A program made the translations under genes and the position numbers. From Meghimatium bilineatum (lineage: Eukaryota > Mollusca > Gastropoda > Stylommatophora > Philomycidae): a stretch of 64,000 bases of DNA. The notes beneath the pieces were generated by a model. The model ran no database searches. It was not told where the DNA came from and was given only the letters and a program-made list of their open reading frames with translations. Location: NCBI GenBank assembly GCA_034231615.1, contig CM067302.1:10489731-10553730 (forward strand), read 5' to 3'. Of this stretch, positions 56,600 through 64,000 are shown piece by piece. Each line of letters starts with the position of its first letter. Position 1 is the stretch's first letter.

Positions 56600-57135
56600 G
56601 AAAGCTAGATTACACCAAAGCCACAATAAGTTGACAGCTAGATCACAGCAATGATATGTTGATAACTAGATCATATCAAAGTCAAGATATGTGGTCGGCT
56701 AGACCACATAAGAGCTTTATCTTGACAGATAGATCACATCAAAATCACAATAAGTAGATGGCTAGATTACATCAAAGCCGGAATATGTTAATGGCTAGAT
56801 CACAAAGCACAATATGTTGACAGCTAGATTACATCAAAGCCACAATATGTTGACAGTCTGATCACAGCAATGATATATTGATGGCTAGATTACACCAAAG
56901 TCACAATAAGTTGACAGCTAGATTCCACCAAACTCAATAAGTTGACAGCTAGATCACACAATGCCACAATATGTTGACAGCTGGATCACACCAAACTCAC
57001 AATATGTTGACAGCTATATCACAATAGAACTATGATATGTTGATAGCTAGACCACATCAAAGCTACATTATGTTGACAGATAGATCACATCAAAACTACA
57101 ATATGGTGACAGCTAGATTACAAAGCTATGATATG
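56600..57135. repeat. Old, diverged tandem repeat, about 33-35-bp unit, about 16 copies
   Basis: Degenerate unit similar to gctagatcacatcaaagcca followed by caatatgttgaca. The shared gctagat-a-atcaaag core with 55740-55890 suggests one family at two ages. Confidence 0.85.
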
Positions 57136-57475
57136 TGCATTCCATTAGCTCAATGATAAATACAGGATTAACACAGCATTCCACAATACGACTTAATGAG
57201 ATGCAAATGGAAAACGTTACTTATTTACTGTTGCAAATACAATCTGGTTGCTGAAACAGAGGTACATGGGCTCATATCTTTTGACTAAATCAATACAATT
57301 TGTATAACAGAACTTCCTAAAACTAAAATAAGAACATATCTTCTATTTCGTTAAAGACTTTCATTCATCACAAGCCAAGACTTTCACACAGTCTTTGTAC
57401 TCTTCAATTCAACACATTTAAGACAAAAATAATGATTCATTTATACATGATACTACTATTATTAACTGTAGGCTG

Positions 57476-57589
57476 TCAACTCCAGCTTGTGTCGTAACCC
57501 GACCATGGCTGAGGTGGGGCTAAGAAAACTCTCCGCCCATGGTATATAAAACTGACCACTCCCATGTATGCTGCCCTTGGGACGCCAGC
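57476..57589 (-). CDS. Unknown gene, terminal exon
   Basis: Acceptor tattttttctatcag on the minus strand; 114 nt, phase 0, encoding AGVPRAAYMGVVSFIYHGRR, then VFLAPPQPWSGYDTSWS and TGA. Compact and not repeat-derived. Confidence 0.82.
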   Translation of the reverse strand, partial: AGVPRAAYMGVVSFIYHGRRVFLAPPQPWSGYDTSWS

Positions 57590-60500
57590 CTGATAGAAAA
57601 AATACACAATAAGTTAATAGCTAGTACAAAGTTAATATCCTAATGAAAATATATTTCCTATTCTGAAGCAAGGGCAACTAAATGTAAATATATCTGCTAT
57701 TTTTGAACATATCACAGGGCAAACATTCTGAAGCAAGGGCAACTTAATGTAAATATATCTCCTATATTTGTCGATAAGGTAACTGAGGCTCTGATTTAGT
57801 TCAGGATGCAAAGAATATAGCCACTATCTTCTTTCCTGACATGGTGACTAAGGAAAGTTGGGGACAGGCTCTTATCGGTGGAAAATCATCGTCACTTCAT
57901 GTCTTGTAAAAATTACTCTCATCTTCTTTGAAATGGTGCCCATCAATGACGCAGAGATGCAGGCAACCAGACAGTGTATCTTTGCTCACTTTCAAATGGT
58001 GCCCATCAATGACGCAGAGATGCAGGCAACCAGACAGTGTATCTTTGCTCACTTTCAAATGGTGCCCATCAATGACGCAGAGATGCAGGCAACCAGACAG
58101 TGTATCTTTGCTCACTTTCAAATGGTGCCCATCAATGACGCAGAGATGCAGGCAACCAGACAGTGTATCTTTGCTCACTTTCAAATGGTGCCCATCAATG
58201 ACACAGAGATGCAGGCAACCAGACAGTGTATCTTTGCTCACTTTCAAATGGTGCCCATCAATGACACAGAGATGCAGGCAACCAGACAGTGTATCTTTGC
58301 TCACTTTCAAATGGTGCCCATCAATGACGCAGAGATGCAGGCAACCAGACAGTGTATCTTTGCTCACTTTCAAATGGTGCCCATCAATGACGCAGAGATG
58401 CAGGCAACCAGACAGTGTATCTTTGCTCACTTTCAAATGGTGCCCATCAATGACGCAGAGATGCAGGCAACCAGACAGTGTATCTTTGCTCACTTTCAAA
58501 TGGTGCCCATCAATGACACAGAGATGCAGGCAACCAGACAGTGTATCTTTGCTCACTTTCAAATGGTGCCCATCAATGACACAGAGATGCAGGCAACCAG
58601 ACAGTGTATCTTTGCTCACTTTCAAATGGTGCCCATCAATGACACAGAGATGCAGGCAACCAGACAGTGTATCTTTGCTCACTTTCAAATGGTGCCCATC
58701 AATGACGCAGAGATGCAGGCAACCAGACAGTGTATCTTTGCTCACTTTCAAATGGTGCCCATCAATGATGCAGGCAACCAGACAGTGTATCTTTGCTCAC
58801 TTTCAAATGGTGCCCATCAATGACACAGAGATGCAGGCAAACAAATCTTTGTCCTTGTGTATCAGACAGCTTAGGTGGTGTAGCATCCTAGATGTGCCAT
58901 CACTGCGTATATAGCAACAAATCTGACAGAATAATGATGAAATATTTGTCCCGGAAATATATGCTATGTTGCTAGCCGGATGTGATTATTCTTGTATGCC
59001 ACACTGCGTATGTATCCATACCACCTCTAACACAGCCATGCCTTGGAGATAATAAACCTTATATTTTCTGCCTTTTCTTTGCCACTGGTTTCCATGGTCA
59101 AGTCTGTCTTGCAATAGTTTTCTGATTTCTTCAGAATGTCTATGGATGTGTCTGGTGTGCTCCGATAATAATCTTAACTCATCAATCCACTGGATAACTC
59201 ACCTTGAAACAATTACTGGATAACTCACCTTGAAACAATTACTGGATAACTCACCTTGAAATCCTCCATGATACCCAAAAGTAATGCAATTTTCTTGAAA
59301 TTGTCTTTTCCCTTATACTCCACCCGTACAACCCTGCTGGCTGGTTGCACTGCATTCTTGACATCTTCAGCGCTCAACAGAGGTGCACTATAGACCTTCT
59401 TGGCAAACATCACATCATATTTATTCTGTGAAATATGAATAATAAATCAGACTTGTAAGATAATAACGATATACTAGAAATTTGAATAATGTGATGGCGA
59501 ACATAAAAGTATTTTTCTTTCAATTGTTTTAGTTGGTATAGTAGGCATCAACCTATCGTGATCAACCTATCGTAGGCATCAACCTATTTTTGCTATCGTG
59601 ATTTTCCTAGGCAATATGGAAAAGGTGAATAGTGCAGTTTTTTGCTGTCTTGATTTTCCTAGGCAATATGGAAAAGGTGAGTAATGCATTTTTTTGCTGT
59701 CTAGATTTTCCTAGGCAATATGGAAAAGGTGAATAGTGCATTTGTATTCTTCTTCTGTGTTTGTTCTCAAATCTCCTACAGATCAATAAGACCCATAACC
59801 CTTCAGGGTATAAGGGTGCCACACTGAAGATATCTACATAAAAAATAAAAAAGGTTTCCAAACTCTATCCTCAGCCATTCGGAGGAGAGTAGAAAAATCA
59901 TGCCCAGACCATTTCTTGATGTTATAAACCCAAATTTTTATGTCTTCCTCTATCTTTCCACCATTGACTTTTCCTCGCAAAACAATTTTACAAAGCAAGT
60001 CGTGTCTCCTTACATGGCCCAACCAAACAAGTTTACACAGTTTCATTACTGCCAAAAGCGGTTATTCATAACCTGCAAATTTGTTTATTTATTGTCGGAA
60101 AAATATATTTATCTTGTGTTCTATATAGCTAGTTCCTTAACAAACTTCTGTAGCACTTGTTATCAAAATCCTGAATCCTTCTTTCTGTGTCTGCACTGAG
60201 TGTCCAACTTTCACATCCATATTGAAGCATACTTAGCACGAGTGATCTGAATAGATTGATCTTTACTATAATACTGAACTTACTTTTCATGCATGCGGTT
60301 GCGTCTGTGGGTCTCACCAATGGCCCACTAGAAAAACCACACATGCAACAGAAAAAGCCTAAGCAGATGACATGCCTTTTATTGAGGTTATATTCTTATA
60401 GAAGCTTCATGGCATGTCATTTATACAATCCCCTAGTCGTAACTAGTTACGGGCATGGTGTGGGTGGATCGAACAACAAAGAAACCTGTTGCAAGGGTGA

Positions 60501-63500
60501 GAGTTGTGCCCTGATGTCGATGTCTGTTTCAGTGGCATTATACTCAAAACACCATCGAGTTGGATGGCTGCTGGAACAGAGGGCGAAGCACTTATGGGAA
60601 TGCCCTACATGCTGTGAGGCCTGTTTCTAATCAAGAACCATGACACAATGCATCCTATTCTCCAGATTACATCCTACTAATCTGTCAGAAATTTTAGAAC
60701 AAATGCAGAAGAAGATTATGTCAAACAATACTTGTGCCTTTAATCACAGAAAGCAGTCAAAATTATAAATTACACTCCAACTGGTGCTCTGAATATCCGG
60801 CCAAATCAGTACACTTCTGATATGCAAGTTTGGTATAATCCCATATCAAGGGCCTACAGCGCTCACAGTTTTTAAGTAACCTGTGCGGTTCATAATATTT
60901 TTTAGTAGTTTGTAATGTCAACAGAGAATGACATTTTTTAGTAGTTTTGCTGCTGGTTCATTTCCATTAGCGAAATGGTTACCATATCTATTGGGGGGGG
61001 GGAGTGTATGTGCGTGTGTATTAGTAATAGGTCTAACCCTACCCTTAACCCTACCCAACCCCCCTCCTAAACTCTAGGATCATCCGATCTCCTCCGATGC
61101 ATATTCATGGCATTAAATTGTGGCATAATTTAATCTCCGCTAAAAGAAGTCATTTTGTTCTAGCAGCACAGCATGCTAGTGACGTATTGTCATTGATGGC
61201 ACAAAAACTGTGCGCACTATAACACACTTGGAATGAATCTGTGCATAATATCTAACTTCGTCCACATTTCAGAAACAGGTGAAATATTAGGTATGCCCTT
61301 GAAATGTGGTAGTACCACAGCTGGTTTGAAAAAGAAAAAAAACTACAGAAGAACACACAAAAAGAATAAAGAGTCCTGCATGCAACTATCAACTAGGCCA
61401 GGAAGGATGGCAATATGTTAAACAAGATCAACATTCATATAAACAAGGGATTCACAACCTTTGTTATGCATGTGATCCTATTTTGGAATTGTTTTTTTCC
61501 ACAATGGTCATAACCCTGGTGATTAAATAAGAGGGGCAGGGAGATTAACTTTCTTTACAAACCACCTGGGCTTTTTAACATTAATAATATCTACTACTAC
61601 TTCTGAGTTCATTCTCAAACTGCTGCAGATTGTCAGGATGTAGTCCGGAGTGTACTGTGTCGTGGTTTATAGCTTTGCTGCAATATCTGTGCCTTTCAGC
61701 CTGACGCATCCATCATCATCATGGCTTGTGTCACTTTGACCCTATACGGGATGGGATAGCCTACTCTGCCTCATATCCTGCTTATTCACCTCTTACGCAA
61801 TGCATGGAAGGTAGAGTGATGTTATTCTTTGCTCCCCCTCTATTGGGTCCGGCAACACGTGGGTGTAACCAAATCTATCATCTTATTTATCATTTGAAAA
61901 ACTACTTTCCGTGAAACCCATAGATGGTCAAGAAACGGTCGAGAGTGAGAAGAGAAGAGGCAGACAACAAAAATGCTCATTTGATAACATCATTGTATTA
62001 TCAGGTCAACATTAGAATACATTCAGGTTGGTCTGGTTGGTTGCAGATCCAGCGGTCCATGGGCTCATGCCCTTTGACCCAATGCCATTAAAATGGCATT
62101 ATATTGCTGGAGACTGTGGATTCCCTGCCCACCCCAGGACAGAGCCAGAGAATAACTATCACACCTCCAGGAAGGTAGGTTTCAACCTATGCACTGCTCT
62201 GAGCCACTGTAACCAAGATAGGGTTCACTGTGCCCATTCCCCGCCACCAATTGACTATTGGTTATGCCGAACTTCTCTATTGCTCCAGGCATGCAATCAA
62301 ATGTTCAAGTCAAAAGGATTGCCACGTCCTGAGTCACTGTGCCTCTATGATGGAAGCCATAGGAAAAACTGCTGCTAGTTTCCTCCTCCCCAGTGCTGCA
62401 CAGTACATATCTGGCTCTCTCCCAACCACCGAGGGTGCATACATATATATTCAGGTAAACATGAAACACATTTCAACAACAAAATAAAAAGCATAATTGT
62501 ATAGATGATGTGCCATAAAGCTTCTCTAAGAAGATAACCTCAATATAACGGCATGCCATCTACTAAGGTTTTCTGTTGCATGGGTGGTTTGTCTAATGAG
62601 CCATTGGTGTGACCAACAGACACAACCACATGCGAGAATACATTCCAAAACAACAAGTTAAATGGTTCGGCCACATAACCAAGCAGAAAGAGCGAAGTAT
62701 TATCCAAGAAGAAAACAGTAGACCTATTGGACGCCCTCGTAAAAGGTGGATAGATAGTGTATTAGACACACTCAGGAATATAACAACAGAAGATGCAAAT
62801 AGAAGAGCAAAAGATCTTACACTCACTCTCCTCTCAACACCGAAAGGTACATGAGAATACAAAGAAGAAGAAGAAGAAGAATGGTATGCTCAGGGCATGA
62901 ATTTTCTACACTCCTCCGAATGACTGAGGATAGTGATGTTTGGAGAGCTTTTTTTGCCGATGTCTTCAGTGTGTCACCCCTACGATCCTGATGAGTTATG
63001 GGTTTGTATTATTATTATTACTATTACTATTATTATTATTATTACTATTATTATTATTACTATTATTACTATTACTATTACTATTATTATTACTATTACT
63101 ATTATATAGATGGTCTGTGGTCCACCTCCCCCCCCCCAGTATCTGTGGCCCACAAGAGTCCTTATAGCACACATTAAGAATCATTAATGTAAACTATCAC
63201 AATTCAATGCTTACCATCTCTAAGTATGAAAGATCAATTTTGGTGAAGGGCACGTAAACAGCATTCAACTTGATATATTTCAAATGTTTATCAAAATAAA
63301 GACCCCTGAAAGAAAACAGAAATAAACACAAATATTGACATATAAGATATCAGTACATTTGAGAAGATGATGAGGGGTGCAGAGACGTTGAAGCGAGCAG
63401 CTGCTCGCTTCGCTCGCCAGGACCAGGACTCATACTGGTTCAGACCTTGATACTCCTCCTCGTGGAGTACCCCGGGCAACAGAGCAATCTGGCTAAGTTA

Positions 63501-63947
63501 TCAAGGATCGAACGATCTCCAGCTGAGGTGGGAACCTGCTGTGGACTTGGAAACTTCCAAGAGAGAAACGACTCTTCTTATCCGCAGTACGTCCCGGGAT
63601 TAAAAGCAAGCTTCAGCAAACTTTCGACAGCCTTTTCGTCATTTTCGCCAAGGCTCAAGAACTTTTCGTCAGTTCCCTGTCCGCACCCAGCGTCGCGATA
63701 TAACCAAAAAGTCCTTCTTAGGACTAGGTTGAAAGTGACCTGACTAGGCATCCCGAGATGGCCTAGTCGAATCCAGTACTCAACAAACAAGAGAAGATAA
63801 GGATGATGGTAGGACATATAAGATATCAGCACATTTGAGAAGATGATAAGAATGATGGCATATTCTATTTAAGCATGTAGTAATCAACCAGATCTTGTTT
63901 TAACCTGCAGTGATTTTCTAGGAAACATTTACATTCATTAGGTTTCC
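57476..63947 (-). CDS. Unrecognised split gene, last four exons (C-terminal about 138 residues)
   Basis: Exons in transcript order: 63947-63905, 63305-63215, 59425-59255, 57589-57476; introns are GT-AG with phases 2, 0, 0, and the chain is open to a TGA (57478-57476). The joined product has a Cys-containing start (ECKCFLENHC), a strand-rich part (FDKHLKYIKLNAVYVPFTKI), a mixed segment (NKYDVMFAKKVYSAPLLSAE, RVVRVEYKGKDNFKKIALLL) and an end with YMGVVSFIYHGRRVFLAPP and GYDTSWS. No membrane helix or signal is visible. I do not recognise the family. High-quality splice sites and lack of stops across four exons argue for a real conserved protein. The 5' exons lie beyond the window. Confidence 0.8.
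57655..57770. repeat. Tandem duplication, about 65 bp, 2 copies
   Basis: ctgaagcaagggcaact with taaatgtaaatatatct(c/g)ct repeated. In the last intron of the unknown gene. Confidence 0.8.
57930..58845. repeat. Very uniform minisatellite, 63-bp unit, about 15 copies
   Basis: Core atggtgcccatcaatgacgc, then agagatgcaggcaaccagac and agtgtatctttgctcacttt. The main variable site is gacgcag versus gacacag; one copy has a 9-bp deletion near 58767. It is open in three frames for 284-328 codons because 63 is a multiple of 3. It is intronic in the minus-strand gene, so not taken as coding. Confidence 0.95.
59189..59258. repeat. 26-bp repeat triplicating a splice donor
   Basis: actggataactcaccttgaa plus acaatt, two full copies and a third that ends in the exon. 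Each copy carries the minus-strand donor sequence TTCAAG|GTGAGT. Confidence 0.9.
59255..59425 (-). CDS. Unknown gene, penultimate exon
   Basis: Acceptor ttcatatttcacag, donor TTCAAG|GTGAGT; 171 nt, phase 0 to 0, 57 residues from NKYDVMFAKKVYSAPLLSAE to LLLGIMEDFK. The donor lies in a 26-bp tandem repeat that places two further copies of the same donor sequence in the following intron. Confidence 0.87.
59550..59745. repeat. Tandem repeat, about 51-bp unit, about 3.5 copies
   Basis: Core gattttcctaggcaatatgg plus aaaaggtgaatagtgca. Confidence 0.9.
59752..60345 (-). mobile_element. LINE C-terminal fragments, family W, with family A tail piece
   Basis: Minus strand reads SLVLSMLQYGCESWTLSADT, RRIQDFDNKCYRSLLRN, then KLVWLGHVRRHDLLCKIVLR and WSGHDFSTLLRMAEDRVW. 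The last piece recurs on the plus strand at 62880-62990. In the intron of the unknown gene, same strand. Confidence 0.82.
60290..60430 (+). mobile_element. Dispersed repeat family B, plus orientation
   Basis: gcggttgcgtctgtgggtct, catgcaacagaaaaagccta, agcagatgacatgcc, agaagcttcatggcatgtca. It is directly followed by the LINE 3' end (60440-60640), the same order as the reverse pair at 39640-40035. Confidence 0.75.
60440..60645 (+). mobile_element. LINE 3' end (CxxC-tail family)
   Basis: Reads HHRVGWLLEQRAKHLWECPT, then CCEACF-stop; matches 39640-39905 (minus), 54635-54720 (minus) and, less closely, 19800-19830. Confidence 0.8.
60720..61590. other. Intron sequence of the minus-strand gene, unique
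   Basis: Contains a G-rich run near 60993-61001 and ccctaaccc-like words near 61030-61060; no exon found. Confidence 0.5.
61595..61862 (-). mobile_element. Dispersed repeat family A copy
   Basis: Matches 21468-21745 over its length (ctgcagattgtcaggatgta, tgtgcctttcagcctgacgc, tctttgctcccc, gtccggcaacacgtggg). Confidence 0.75.
62030..62470. other. Dispersed segment homologous to the 98-bp array unit, plus unique DNA
   Basis: 62037-62090 is the reverse complement of about half the 98-bp unit at 43225-44030. The rest (to 62470) has open frames without recognised motifs. Confidence 0.5.
62505..62625 (-). mobile_element. Dispersed repeat family B, minus orientation
   Basis: aagcttctctaagaagataa, cggcatgccatctactaagg, ttttctgttgcatgggtggt; near-identical to 39906-40035. 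Confidence 0.75.
62600..62882 (+). mobile_element. LINE C-terminal fragment, family X-like
   Basis: Reads MREYIPKQQVKWFGHITKQK, RPIGRPRKRWIDSVLDTLRN, with a (gaa)n tail at 62860-62880. Confidence 0.85.
62883..62995 (+). mobile_element. LINE C-terminal fragment, family W
   Basis: CSGHEFSTLLRMTEDSDVWR and AFFADVF, parallel to the minus-strand copy at 59752-59900. Confidence 0.7.
63006..63105. repeat. (ATT/ACT)n trinucleotide repeat
   Basis: About 33 units, probably the 3' microsatellite of the adjacent LINE copy. Confidence 0.95.
63215..63305 (-). CDS. Unknown gene, internal exon
   Basis: Acceptor tgttttctttcag, donor GAGATG|GTAAGC; 91 nt, phase 2 in, 0 out: GLYFDKHLKYIKLNAVYVPF, then TKIDLSYLEM. 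Joins in frame to both neighbours. Confidence 0.85.
63375..63812. mobile_element. GC-richer insertion of about 440 bp between 36-bp direct repeats
   Basis: Sequence and composition differ from the AT-rich surroundings. It is flanked by gacatataagatatcagtac (63337) and gacatataagatatcagcac (63813), each extending about 36 bp. It contains a perfect 22-bp palindrome at 63390-63411. Both strands have frames of 84-98 codons, neither recognised. It sits in the first visible intron of the minus-strand gene. Confidence 0.5.
63905..63947 (-). CDS. Unknown gene, short upstream exon (candidate)
   Basis: Acceptor ctctttcctctgcaag, donor CTGCAG|GTTAAA; 43 nt, 2 + 13 codons + 2, encoding KPNECKCFLENHC, with a split Arg that joins GLYFDKHL. 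Phases fit exactly, but the exon is short, so confidence is lower. Confidence 0.65.
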
Positions 63948-64000
63948 CTTGCAGAGGAAAGAGGTAGAGCCTAAGAAGATGTTAAACCAGTGGGCAATGA

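Noticed and set aside
57858..58914. Reading frames of 284-328 codons, three overlapping, in a 63-bp repeat
   Set aside because: All are open only because the unit length is a multiple of three and the unit lacks stops in several frames. The region is an intron of the minus-strand gene, and variants do not respect codons.
59225..59413. Start of a 62-codon protein at an internal ATG in the unknown gene
   Set aside because: An AG acceptor at 59427-59426 and open sequence upstream of the ATG show it is an internal exon, continuous in phase with 63215-63305.
63950..64000. Open frame IAHWFNIFLGSTSFLCKGN on the minus strand at the window edge
   Set aside because: Its only nearby donor gives phase 0, which does not fit the next exon; the alternative 43-nt exon starting after ctctgcaag fits in phase, so this frame was set aside.

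Overview
This is a eukaryotic, AT-rich, animal-type genomic window. The genes are split by GT-AG introns, and one is a solute carrier 5 (SLC5) sodium symporter of the animal multivitamin/monocarboxylate branch. The rest is mostly tandem repeats and decayed transposable elements: non-LTR retrotransposon tails, a tRNA-derived SINE, TA-flanked MITEs, foldback elements and a Tc1/mariner fossil. An invertebrate metazoan fits best. I cannot fix the phylum from sequence alone. No rRNA genes, CRISPR arrays or prokaryotic operons are visible.

Region 1 (1-29371, plus strand): the 3' part of an SLC5-family sodium/solute symporter gene. I assembled thirteen coding exons by hand (1234 to 29371). Every junction has GT-AG borders and compatible phase. 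The exons sum to 1428 nt, or 475 residues plus a TAG stop. The N-terminal part, roughly the first quarter to third of a usual family member, lies upstream of the window. Nearly every intron carries one or more minisatellites (15 to 73 bp units) and several carry LINE fragments. Some arrays begin within 7 to 60 bp of a splice site.

Region 2 (29372-57475): intergenic as far as I can see. It holds an array of about 4.3 kb (58/60/52-bp units, 32071-36336), arrays with 16, 38, 39 and 98-bp units, several LINE 3' ends, a mariner fossil (44205-44690), a foldback element (45360-45717), MITE pieces, and AT-rich unique DNA without convincing exons. One weak candidate first exon sits at 48686-48733.

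Region 3 (57476-63947, minus strand): the 3' end of a second gene. Four exons join in frame to give a C-terminal segment of about 138 residues of a protein I do not recognise. Its last intron carries a very uniform 63-bp minisatellite (about 15 copies), and its second splice donor is triplicated by a 26-bp repeat.

Long uninterrupted reading frames in this window are nearly all products of tandem repeats and are not genes. The real coding information is in short exons. The points most worth checking are the two split genes, the crowding of splice sites by minisatellites, the higher-order structure of several arrays, CpG-type variation between array copies, and arrays that seem to have been seeded from transposon tails.
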